Source: Orthonyx spaldingii
Lineage: Eukaryota > Chordata > Aves > Passeriformes > Orthonychidae
Length of the DNA stretch: 64,000 nucleotides
Direction of reading: 5' to 3'
NCBI GenBank assembly: GCA_013397795.1
Contig: VZTJ01005217.1
Span: forward strand, 630,652-694,651
Positions 25,070 to 35,905 of the stretch are shown in pieces. How positions within the stretch are numbered: position 1 is the first letter of the stretch; each line of letters starts with the position of its first letter. The translations under genes were made by a program, and so were the position numbers. The notes below the pieces were generated by a model, which saw only the letters and a program-made list of their open reading frames with translations, had not been told where the DNA came from and made no database searches.

Positions 25070-26162
25070 GCATGAATTGGACCAGGTGTTTGCCAAGGCA
25101 GGGCACTCAAGTTGTAGCCAGCTTTGATTGTTGCTTCTGCAAGCCACTGCGTTCTCAGGCTCCAGCTGAAATGACCCTGGAAAAGTTGCAGGATTCACTT
25201 TTGCCTGGAAAAGAAAAAATTCTTTACAGAAAATCAGGGCTCCAAATCTTGCAGGGTTTCTTTAGGCAGATCTGTGGGTATAAAGAGAAGCTTGCATAAG
25301 TAGGTACATTTCGCTTCGTAGCTTTCAAATACAGCACCTCGCTCGTTTCCCTCTTTTAAGCTGGTTGATGTTTTACCAGCACAGATTGAGAAGTGGCTTT
25401 TGGAAACTTACATTTCCTTTGGGTAGCTGGCTGACCTCTGGGTGTGTAAAGCAAAGCTCAATCCCAGTATTTGTATCTTCTCACTTTGTGAAGTCTACAG
25501 CCAAAAGCTATCCAGTATCAAATGGGACAAATCTAAGGAATTCCTTCCTTCTCCTACTCCAAAAACCCTCCTCTGAGTTCTAAAAGACCCCCAACTTCTG
25601 TTCACATAGCTGACCCCCATCTGCCTTCCAGAGTTCTGGAAGGGCATGGCCAGATGATGCTGTCCCTAAACTTGAGGAAAGTCTGAATCTGGAAGAGAGG
25701 GGAAGATGGGTCATGCCTGGGGTCTGTTCCTGAGGTTGAGAGGAGCTCAGCTTGGGGAAGGCTGTGGAGCCTGTGTGGAAACTTCAGAGCTCTCCAACGC
25801 TCTTCTAAATTTGATTTAGGGGTGCCGCACGTCTGCGACGAAGTATTTAATTTTTATTCTATCACCTGTAACCCCAAATCTTCCCAGACCAGAACACGGT
25901 TCCTACAACGCACAGATTTTCTCGCTTCCAGCGCAAGTCCTTACTCTAAAGCACATGGACACGGCGCGCCCCTGGCCCTGCCCGGCTGCTCGCGGGGGGC
26001 GGGATGAACAGCGCCGGGAGGGAAAACACCAGGAAGGAAAACACCGAGAAACCCCGCACAGGGAACCGACGGCGGGTGAGCACCGGCGGGGAGCCGCGGC
26101 GCTGCCGGGGCGTCCCGCGAGCCAGGGGCTCTCCCAGCGGGGAGGCGGGGCCGGGCCGGGCC

Positions 26163-26477
26163 NNNNNNNNNNNNNNNNNNNNNNNNNNNNNNNNNNNNNN
26201 NNNNNNNNNNNNNNNNNNNNNNNNNNNNNNNNNNNNNNNNNNNNNNNNNNNNNNNNNNNNNNNNNNNNNNNNNNNNNNNNNNNNNNNNNNNNNNNNNNNN
26301 NNNNNNNNNNNNNNNNNNNNNNNNNNNNNNNNNNNNNNNNNNNNNNNNNNNNNNNNNNNNNNNNNNNNNNNNNNNNNNNNNNNNNNNNNNNNNNNNNNNN
26401 NNNNNNNNNNNNNNNNNNNNNNNNNNNNNNNNNNNNNNNNNNNNNNNNNNNNNNNNNNNNNNNNNNNNNNNNNNNNN
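26163..26477. other. Assembly gap (315 N) inside the promoter
   Basis: This is a run of 315 undetermined bases flanked on both sides by extremely GC-rich sequence. It lies in the middle of the CpG island and probably hides the transcription start and part of exon 1. Open reading frames crossing it are artefacts of translating N as open sequence. Confidence 1.
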
Positions 26478-26870
26478 CCGCCGCCGCCTTTGTTCCCTCG
26501 GTGCCGGCTGCACCTTCGGCACCGCCCGCGCCCCCCGCGGGACAGCGCTGCGCGGGGGGGAGCGGATGGAGAGACCCCGCTCCCGGAGCGGGTTCCCCAC
26601 TCTCCCGGCGCTGCAAAAGCCGGGGAAAAGGGGAAAGCAGCGCGGCGGGGCAGCGGCGGGAGTTGGCGGGGGGAGCGCGGCGGGCTCGGCCGGCGGCGGG
26701 AGCGGGCTTGGAACGAGCTCGGAGCGATCTCGGAGCGAGCTCCCGCCCCCGCGGTCCTGCCCTGCCCTCCCCGAGCGGGGGCCGCGCTGCCGGAGGAGCT
26801 CCGGCCGGGGCCGGATTGTCCCGGGGCCGGCTTGTCCCGCGGCGGGGGAGCGCGCAGGGGGTGCGGGCAG
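26478..26870 (+). other. SYNE2: Candidate non-coding exon 1 of SYNE2 (3' boundary only)
   Basis: The sequence GGGCAG|GTGAGC gives a consensus 5' splice site, with the exon ending at 26870. This fits mammalian SYNE2, where the first exon is untranslated and the ATG is in exon 2. The 5' end is unknown and may lie in the N gap or upstream of it. A second possible donor, GCGG|GTGAGC, lies before the gap at 26075/26076, so alternative first exons are possible. The start coordinate given is only the first known base after the gap. Confidence 0.55.
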
Positions 26871-28453
26871 GTGAGCGGCGCTTCCCCGGGCAGCCGTGGG
26901 TACCGCCGGGAACGTCGGTATCGCTCGGGTTGTGTGTTTGGGAACTGATGGAGAAAACTTAACTCAGGCAAAGTTCTCGGGAAAAGGAGCAACTGCTTTT
27001 CTGGGAGGGCCGCAGAGGCACCGGCATCCTCCCTGCTCTCTGTGTGATCGCCGGTGCTACTGCCCTGCTGAGGGCTCCGCGCTCTGTGCTTCCCGCTACA
27101 CATGGGCTCCTTTCTCTTTCCCGCCTCGCTGCCAGCCTCCCTCCTGCCTTCCCTCCCTTCCTCCCGTCTTTCCAGGGCTCCTGGCAACCGCCTGCTTCCT
27201 CTTGGAGCAGTTGTTACGGATCTGTGTTATTCCAGCCTGTGGGATGCCGCACATGGGGCTCCCTGTCTGAAACTTGGTGCTGACTTATTGTCAGGTGTTT
27301 TGTGTGTGTGTATTTAAGGGAAGGCTCTTTGTCCTCCTTTCACCTCCAGAACTAAACCTGGACTCAGTCCTTCTCTGTCTCTCCAAAACGGAATCGTTCT
27401 TCTTCTCTGTTTCTCCTGAGAGCTGCTGGAGGCATCAGGAAGTAGAGCAGGTGCACCCTCCTCAAGTTACTGAGAATCTACAGAGAGAAAACTTTGAGCA
27501 AGTTTGTTCTTAGAGTTTCTCGCAGCCTTTGTCATGTCTGTGGCTCTGTGCTCCTCATGCCTTTGCTTCCCTCTTTCCCTGTGTCCTGCCTGTCCTCTCC
27601 CCCTCTTTCTGTCGTTCCTGTGTTTTCCTCCCTCTCAGCTTGCAGGGTGATCTCCTGTCGCAGGACAGACAGACAAAGACGTAAGTGCCACGTGCAGGGT
27701 CCTGGCTCCTTGTTGTGACTGTTGGCCAAGTGAACAGAGCCGTAGCTTGGCGGGCACTGTGTTTACATCTCTGTGTGAAATGCAATTCCTGCAGGAGGGA
27801 CACGCGGCTGCTGGCGCCTGGTTCGCTGTGTCATGGTCTCCAGCCACTTCTGGGGTGGCTCTGTAGCCCTGAGAAGGAGCACGGTGGCAGCTGTTAACTC
27901 TGCTCACAATAACAGTGTCTACACACACACACAGCCACCTCACACTGAAATCAGGGCAGCCTAAATAATTGATTTCCGAGGCAGAAGGCAACATGTCATA
28001 GCAAGAGAGAGTGCAGTGGTGTGGAGTGAGCAGGAGGTAGCAGGGGAGAGGGAGCCCTGGCATCTGCAGGCAGTGGCCGTGGCGATGAGTTGAAGAGAGA
28101 GGGATGGGCAGTGACACTGGAATTTGGAGATGAAACAACAGCAGTGACCACAATAATGTATCACCCTGTACTGATGTGTGCAGTGGCAATGTTTGGGCCC
28201 CCCTCATGTGAAATGCTGTACAAACACCTATTCAGAAGTGTATAAATGAATGTTCGTTCTTCCCTTCTTCCTAATGAATGGGAATGAATGATTATTGCCT
28301 TTTTACCTGAGTTATCTATAGAAACATGTATTGAAGTTCCTTTATTTGAACAATTCCTTACAAATACCCTCAGGAAACTCTGTTTTAAATGCTGCTGATA
28401 TCATACAGTGTTAAGGTTTGAGCATGGTGGTTTAAGAAGGGCAAAGAACTGTA

Positions 28454-28503
28454 CTTCGATGCTCCTTGAGGGTTCATTCCAACTCAGGATGTTACATGAT
28501 TCT
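28454..28503 (+). mobile_element. Short CR1 3' tail
   Basis: It reads 'cttcgatgctccttgagggt', then 'tcattccaactcaggatgtt' and 'acatgattct', matching the last about 50 bases of a CR1. Confidence 0.7.
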
Positions 28504-28609
28504 GGATATTTCAAGAAAGGAGCTAATCTTTCTCCTATTAAATCTGACTAATAGTTCAGTAAAGTAACTGAGAATTTTGTTGGTGTCAGTAGCACTTGAC
28601 CAGTCCTGT

Positions 28610-29000
28610 AGTGTGCCAGCTATTTTTTATTTATTTGTCAGCAAAGATTTTAAGTGCAGACACAATGAAGTAATTCAAGGAACGGCATGCATTGCTGGCT
28701 AATGATCTAATAGCTTGAAAATGCTTTATCTCCCTAGCTGCTAATTTTAAGTTTTATGGTGAAAGAGAAAGTAAGGAAAAGAACCCCAACCAGTTACTAT
28801 TTGTTCCTTTGCAGTTTTTATCTGTGTGTTTTATGTTACTCCTTGTGATATGTTTCTGGGAAAGGTTGCTTCATATTTTGGGAGAAAACGGCTTTGTTTC
28901 AGGGGAAAAGTGGGCCACAGTTTAGCTCAGTTATTGAGTTCATGATGCACATTGTAAAACGCCTTTACTAATAATTATTCCATAAACAGTGAGCTCAGCT
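28610..29000. promoter_or_regulatory. Candidate intron 1 enhancer region
   Basis: This is unique, AT-rich, non-repetitive sequence about 2 kb downstream of the CpG island. It has TAAT/ATTA and GCATGCATTGC motifs around 28685-28710 and ATGATGCACATTGT at about 28942. There are no open frames of note. The call is based only on its resemblance in texture to conserved non-coding DNA. Confidence 0.15.
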
Positions 29001-31871
29001 CTGCTCAATTTCCTTGACATCTGAATATAGAAAGGAACTAAAAAAGTCCCAGAGCAGGAATGAAGAAGCCCAGCTTGGGAGATCAGGTATAAAGAGCCTC
29101 ATTCATTTTGGTTTATCTGTAGTACAGGGATATGCCCTTACTCCATGAATCATCTCCTGACATCTGTTTGCAGCGCTGTTTTCTTAGCAACTGCGGCTCT
29201 GTTTTAGGTCTGGGCTCTCAATGGCCGGGTTTGTGCCGAAAGATGCGAAGAGACAATCCAAGCTCTTCCTAGTGAAGCTGTGCCTTTCAGCCCATTTAGC
29301 CAATTTATTTTCTTCCCTGAGGCACAATAAATACCGGATTTAAAAGTCTGCTAGCTGAGATGCTTTTTCTGTGTCGGTGCAGAGATGCTTATCCGTTGCT
29401 TACCACAACTGAAGTGTTTCCCCAACAGGATCTGGCAGTGTGGGAGAGGATGGCTGTGGGCTGTGTCCTGTTGAAGGGATGAGCTGTGTGTGCACCACGC
29501 TTGCTCTACCTTTCCTGCAGGTTTTTCTGAGCTCTCGTGGTACTTCAAGATGTGGGAGAGGATGTGGTCTTGAAGGAATGCTGCCAGTGGTGGCAAGAAC
29601 CCACTCCTAGCAACGTGCCTGTTGGAACAAGCAGTTGGATTAGGCAGTGGGATTATACGCAATGTGGAGTGCGGAGCACTGTGTGAGTAACGCTTTGGGA
29701 TGGATCCATAAGCTGTGATTAAGGGCAAGGTGACATTTCATACACCTCTCACCTAATGTTTCCTTGCTTGAATTTCATCCCTGGATGGTTTGGGTGGGGG
29801 ACTCCTGTAACGGAGGCAGAGGTGGCCATGTAGCCACTGGCAGATCAGGTTGATCTGATTTTTGCCATCTATGCTCCCTGGAGGGGGGAATCAAGACCTG
29901 ACTTGGGTCAGAGGGAGATTTTCCATTCAGCTGGTGTGGATGAATTGGTCAGGAATGTAAATATATGGGAGTGGTATATCCATGTTAAGGGACAGGTGAT
30001 ATTCACCCTGCTCTCTCTATGCCAACATGCAGTTCCTGCAGGAGGAGCAGGAGATTATGCCTGCAGTAGAACCTACAACTACTGCACTATGAATCAAAAA
30101 ATACAGCGTGTGTTACCCCATAGGACATGGATTTGACTGCCTTACCCTTCCTGGACTTGCATCCTGCAGAGCATGAAGGGTGCCAGTAGCAAGCAGACTG
30201 TCAAGGATTAATATATTTTGGCTTGGGATAATGCTGATAGGGGAGAGACCCCTCATGCTTGGAGCATTTTCTTTGCAAAAGGACTGCAGAGTGGACATAG
30301 GAATACTAAATAATGCTGCTGAATACTGGCCAGCTTCCTGTCACCTTCATGGATCACAAACAGCTCCTGGTGTTGGTGAGGGTACAAAGAAGACAACCTC
30401 TGTAGATCACCTAAATCACCGTATTCACAGCAGGAGATGGAACAATCTGCTTCTGTGGAGATGCAGAGGGACCAGGACAGGGACAGAAGAAGGAGTGGGG
30501 CTAAAACTACTGTTTAGCCCAGCTGTGTGCACAGCAGAAAGCTGTGTGAGAGAAAGGGCTGGTGCAGAACTGGCTGTTATCTCCCCACAGGAGGGGAAAC
30601 GGGACAGAGCTTTGACTCCGGGCATAACTTTGGTCTCGTAGGGAGGCATGTTTGCTTTCTAACCTTCCTGCAGCCTGCTGATAACTCCCTGCACAATGCA
30701 GCTGCACAGATTGGCTCGAGTGGTTTTTAAGGAACTGCTGATCCTGGTACAAGCAATACTGTTTGTGACCAGGGATGAGGAAGAAGAGAAAAGAATGGCA
30801 TTAGTTATCTGAGCATTAAGACTTGGGCTGCAAGTTCTATCAAAGGAAGTGACAATTAAGATGGAAAACAAAGCACTTGTAATTACTTTCGTGGGAGTGT
30901 AGGGAGGAGGCAGAAATGTGGGGTTTGCGGGAAAACATTCTGCTTTCTGGATCTTCTGGCCTGTTGGTTGCCAGGAAAAAGACCAGAAGTTGGTGAATGG
31001 TGGAGCAGAAGGGTGAGGCAGAGAGGGGAATGAATACACTGGACACCCCTTGGTCAGTTTCCATTACCGACCTCTGTGTTGTGTGGCTTTGTGTTGTTAA
31101 TAACCACCTAAATGATGCAGGGAAAGGAATGAAAGCTGCCTCACAAGAAGCAAGTCCAGCTTCTTGGAGGCTCTTGTATCGTGAGCAATGTGCAGCTCTG
31201 CTGGCAGGAATGTTTGGTGAAATATTCAAGTCCAATGACTGAATGAAACTCTTCTAGCAAAGCCAAACCCAAGGGTGAAGGTGGTTGTGTATCATCTAGT
31301 TACCCAAGTGGGGAGGGAAGCACAGAGCACTTGGAGGGTGTTCTCACTTCAGTGTAACTCAAGGGGGTGCTGCTTGGTTTCCTTCCTTTCCCCCATCTTA
31401 AAAGGGCACAGTTCATCTTGCCAAACTATATAACGTAACTATCTGCATGAGAGACAATTCTCCATGCTCCTTTCATAGTCACTGGAGAGGAGCACACGCT
31501 TTTGAGCCATGATTCATCCACACTGAGATGGACATCTAAAAATACATTGGACAAACTGCCCTAAAAGTGCCTGTTCCTCTCCATTGTTTCTGCTGAGCTC
31601 AAACAATGAGCACTTACAGAGGTATTGCTCCTGTGGCTGTTCAGTGTCAGGAGAGCTGAATCTCGGCCAAAGTGTCTCTCATGTCCCTGCAGAGTGTCTA
31701 GGAGGGCTCTGGGTGTCCTCATTTCCACCAGACTCGGTGTTGGTTGTGCAGTGTAAGGCATTTGGCTGTACCTGAGACTGGGAGCAGACAGCAATGTCCA
31801 GTTTAACTCCACCCTCCTGCCCTGGTCAGTCCCTGGACTCAGACAAGCTTCGGGCTGGACCCGACAATCTG

Positions 31872-31881
31872 CTATAAATAA
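31872..31881 (+). promoter_or_regulatory. TATA-box / MEF2-type site in intron 1
   Basis: CTATAAATAA fits both the TATA-box and the MEF2 consensus (YTAWWWWTAR) and is followed directly by GGGGCC, a GC-rich flank often seen next to functional TATA boxes. A start would be expected near 31900-31910. No clear initiator or recognised downstream exon was found. Confidence 0.25.
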
Positions 31882-34800
31882 GGGGCCGAAGGGGATTTGC
31901 AGAGTGGTGTTTTCAAGGTCGCACATCAGGTTAGTGGCAGAGGTGGGAGCAGTGAGGACACTGTGGGCTGCTAGGGATGTGCTCCTTCCCCTGCCCGAGC
32001 TCCTCACAGCTGCCTTGCAATCTGCTGTGCTCCTGGGGCAAGACTGGCACTGGCTCTCAGTGGAGGACAGCACCCGCTAGGTACTCACTTCCTCTGGCTG
32101 GAAACCTTTTGCAAAATTGCGTAGGCTCATCCTCCTTTCCCTGTCCTTTCTCTTGCAAAGATCCATAGTTCAGGCACAACGCTGAGTTATTGTGCACCCA
32201 CGAGGCTGCTGTGGGTGACTGCGTGCATGCTCTCAGTCACAAGCAGCTAAACCTTGGGGTAAATGTGCAACAGTTCAGTCTTGTGGTGGCCCAGGACAGC
32301 ACCTGTGGTGATTCCCTGGTGGTTGGATGAGGTGTGGGAACTCTTTAAACAGGCACATCCTCACCATGCAATAGATATTCTAAATGCAAACTTCAGGAAG
32401 TTTTGGAGCCATCCAGGGAGCCCTGCCCTGGTCACCTCTGAGGTGTTGCTGCCACCATTGTGTTACTGAGCAGTCTGGAAAAGAAATCATCAGCTCTTGT
32501 AGCAAAAACCTATCTGTGCTGCTAAACCAGTCAGGCTGAGGATAAAATTCCTCCTGTGTGGAGAACTAGTTCACAGAAGAGAGACTTCTTTTGCTAAATG
32601 TCGAGGGAGAGACTGTGCTAAAGAAATTTGCTTGTGTAGCAGAGATACGAAACTCAGGCAGGTATTGAGTGTTAAACAGATCCTGTGCATGTCTGATTCT
32701 AGACAAATACCAGAGCATTCTCCTGTCTTTCTTGATATATGAGAAAGAATACGATAGCCATGAAATAGAAAGAACGTGTTGTCTGAGCCAGGATTTGATT
32801 CCTAAAGTTCTTCTTAGGGGGTCTGTGGGTGAACTCCAGGAGGTGAAACAGATGGCAATTTGACCCCAGAGAGAACAACTGGGGAGAGGAGGGAAAGAGC
32901 AAATTATTAAGTAAGAGCTGGGAGAAAAGCCAATCTCCAAAAATAAACTTTGAGGATCAATTCCAGGTATTTCCTGGCATTGTCATCCTGCTTCATCAAC
33001 TGCTCAGACTGTAACAAGCGGTTTCACAGTTAGCAGGCTGACAGGTTTAGGGTTGTTTGGTGGCTTTTTTTGTTTTCTTAAAAGAAAAAGAGTGTATGAT
33101 AAACTGCTTGCAGTGTTGTTTCTTATGCAAAACTGGGTGGAATGTTGGTGATGAAATACCCCTGGGATGGAGAAAGCAGAGCTTGTTATTGTAAGAGGGA
33201 ATCAAGAGCAGGACCGGCTTCATTTTGGAGAAGTGAAAAGTCTGGATTTTCTTCCTAATTACATGGCCAGGTCACCTCAGGAGTTCCTAAGGGGGTGGAA
33301 ATGGGTACCTGTGCAATTTAGTGTGAGCAAATAGTGTTCCTGCAGAGCAGTTGTGCCTTCCTGGTGCTGTTGGTAGCCTTGGAATGGCTTTACAGATAAC
33401 ACTGGTGAGTGAAGTCACCACCTTTGCAAAGCTCGGAGGTGACTCTGAACATGTTTCTTCTTACAAAAACTCTGCAAGAAGCCAGGAGTTCACTGTACTG
33501 AAAACCAGCGCATGGATTGTGAGGAAATTGAAGCATATCCTGTTCCGAGGGCTTGTGTTGGTGATCACACGCCATCTCCCTGCTGGGGTTTCGTTCTGGA
33601 CGGCGACTCTGAGAGGTGTGTCCCTAAAAACTGTACAGAAGCATGCCTGGGTTGGGCTGGAGTTGGCTTGGGCTGGCTCATGTCTTACCTCACCTCCGTG
33701 CTGCCTGGCCTGGGACAGGATGGTACAGCAGCTCTGCTTACGCAACACAGCCTCTGGTGCTTGACTGGACTTGTCTGTAAGTAACTTTTGTGTCAGTAAT
33801 GCCGGTGCCTTTCAGCGAGGGAGATGCACAGGGCTCACGGGCATCTGTCCTGGTTTGTCTGCATTGTAAGAAATCCTGATTCTCAAAGAAAGCAGCCTGG
33901 ACACCCCATGATTCAGACCGGATGGTAAGACTGTCATCCTGAGTGTGCAGAAGTGGAATGCATGGTATAAGTAAGGCATTCTTTAATCTGGACTATTTCT
34001 AACTTGAAGTATTTGGCTTTGCAATTGCACCTGTATTTTATGTTTTTCTTTTGTATAGTGAGAACAGTTTATTCTAGCAGGTTACTGTGCAACACCAAGT
34101 TCTTTCCCTTGGGTTGTCTGTGAGCCCTTTGGCCGTTTGGTCCTCTCTGGCAACAGCACTGGCAGGAATAACAGTGTTTGGCCTGGTTTTCACTGCACAC
34201 AAAAAGTTACTCTACGGGCTTGAAACGATGCTATAAAATCAGAGATTTAGGTTTGTGGTTTTTCTTTTTCCTTCTCCTAAAGCAGCCAATTCTTTAAAAG
34301 CAGAAAGATATTTCATTTGTCTTAAAGTGGTAAAAGAAAGTGCTTTTCTTGGTGGAGAAGGTCCTGCACTGTCAGTGTGGGAGATGCCACTGTCGAGGGG
34401 CCCCTTTCGTATGTGCAGAAGCAGCACAGCCATGTGAACATGCAGGCTCTGCTTGTAGAAAGGCTGCTCTGCCCACAGACCTTGAAGTATGTGGAACAGA
34501 AGGCATAAAACAAACAAGACCCTGAACTAGCACTTCCAAGGGAACTTTCAGCTGGAAGAATTATAGGGACATCAAAAACTTGTTCTTTGGAGAGGCAGCC
34601 CCTCCAAGTAAGAGCAGAGGTGTACTGGGGAAGAGTAGTAGTTTGCATTGCTGTAGCCTTGATTAGATATGCTTGAGAGAGAAGCTGATGAATTCACAGC
34701 TGCCAGGCTAGGACCTATCATTTAAATTGTAATTTGCCCTTCAAATTTGGCAAGCTTCGTTTGCCAGTTGCTTGACAAATCTCTTTTGTGTTTTACTTCT

Positions 34801-35639
34801 TCCCGCGTAAAGCAGCGAGCACTGCCGGAGAGAGCTCCTTGCAGTAGATTCCTTTTCTCTGCTATATTTAGTGATCACACCAAGTTTGTGATTTTTGCAG
34901 GAACACTGCCAAAGCAGATGGGTTTAGCTTGAGACATGCCCTTTCTCTTTTGGCTCCCAAATCCACAGTGCAGTTCACTTTTCCTCCCTTTTCCCGGCAC
35001 CGTCAATGGCTCTGTCTGCGAGGTCTGTTGTGCAAACATTGCTCTGCTGCTTCCAGGGATTCTGCTCAGTCAGAATGAGTCCCTGCTTTAGTGGAAACTC
35101 CTGCATTCAGATTGCCACTATCCCTAGTGGCTTTCTCTTTTCCTAACTTCCTGAAAGAGCAGATTACTGCTCTTCAGGAAGGTATTTCCGAACAGGCTTA
35201 TAATTTAATTTAGAAACTCCAGGCCTTTTATTGCTTAGGCGAGCTTCACTCAACAGAATAATGTGTTTGTTAACCATCTGATGTTTCCTTTATTTGGGGA
35301 AAAAGGGAATTGGGAAGGCAGTGGGAAGGAAACACTTTTGTTCCTTCAAAGGCAGAATATTACTAGGAGTCTGTTTCTCATTAATATCATGCCATTAATG
35401 CCAAGCAGGTGTAGTTGTTATATATTGCTATTTTAAATACCATTACCATGTAAAGTGGTTCCAGTGTGGCTGTGAGTCTGTATTAAAACACTGACTTTCA
35501 GTTGCAATCCAAGGGAGGGAAAGAAACGCTTGTAAATAAGAACAACAACTTGTTGCAACGCTTCTTGCTTGGTTAGCGTTGGCAGTGCTGTCCAGTTTGT
35601 TCTGATCAGGCGTGAGAGCGACAACTCTCTCTGATGGCA

Positions 35640-35905
35640 GGCGATTCCCGCCCCCTTCCCTTCCCTTCCCGACTGTACAGTCTGACTCGGGGCCAGGCAG
35701 CCCGAGGAAGGGCTGTGACGAGCTGTGCACGGCTCTGGCGCTGGGAACGCGCAGCTAAAGGTCAGAGGTCTGTCTGCGCCCTGCGGCGCCGGCACTGCCC
35801 GGCCTCGCTGCGCCCTTTCCCCTTTCCAGGGGAGGCCAGGCAGAGCGTGGCCACTCTGTGCTGTGCCTGGCTACAGCCTGAGCCTCAGCCCAGGTAGCCA
35901 GGGCA
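35640..35905. promoter_or_regulatory. Second CpG-rich patch in intron 1, possible alternative promoter
   Basis: This is a short GC- and CpG-rich block in AT-rich intron, with CCCGCCCCC-type GC boxes at its left edge, several GGCGC/GCGC motifs and no TATA box. Donor-like CAG|GTAG sites occur at its right end (near 35894 and 35912). It lies about 8 kb upstream of the start codon on the same strand, so a transcript starting here could splice to exon 2. It could instead be an enhancer or an isolated CpG cluster. Confidence 0.35.

Larger units (their letters stand above)
14891..25939. other. Intergenic DNA upstream of SYNE2, no gene recognised
   Basis: It contains CR1 copies (16783, 23300), a tandem duplication (16643), inverted repeats (15629, 21082, 25047) and an AT-rich POU-site cluster (19141). 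A 207-codon open frame at 21480-22103 (+) has no recognised domain and is not called as a gene. The remainder shows nothing I can support. Confidence 0.6.
25940..26940 (+). promoter_or_regulatory. SYNE2: CpG-island promoter of SYNE2
   Basis: This is an abrupt block of very GC- and CpG-rich sequence in otherwise AT-rich DNA. It contains Sp1-type GC boxes (GGGGGGCGGG at 25994-26003, GGCGGGGCC at 26144-26152) and an EGR1-type site (CGCCCCCGC at 26744-26752). I saw no TATA box. A 10-base unit GGAAAACACC occurs twice, 15 bases apart (26021 and 26036). The island sits upstream of the first coding exon, on the same strand as a good splice donor (26870/26871), so it is read as the broad-type promoter of SYNE2. 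The middle is missing as an N gap, so the start site cannot be placed. A bidirectional promoter is possible, but no minus-strand exon was recognised. Confidence 0.8.

Noticed and set aside
25946..27187. Long minus-strand and plus-strand open frames across the CpG island
   Set aside because: They are open only because 315 N are translated as unknown residues and because GC-rich DNA has few stops; the compositions are low-complexity Arg/Pro/Gly/Ala.
29221..29343. 40-codon frame starting ATGGCCGGG in intron 1
   Set aside because: It has a tidy start context and basic composition but no recognised homologue, no splice structure and no promoter. Short frames like this are expected by chance.
33351..33764. 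137-codon frame in intron 1 as a hidden SYNE2 or antisense exon
   Set aside because: No similarity to nesprin or another family seen, and no consensus splice sites framing it.
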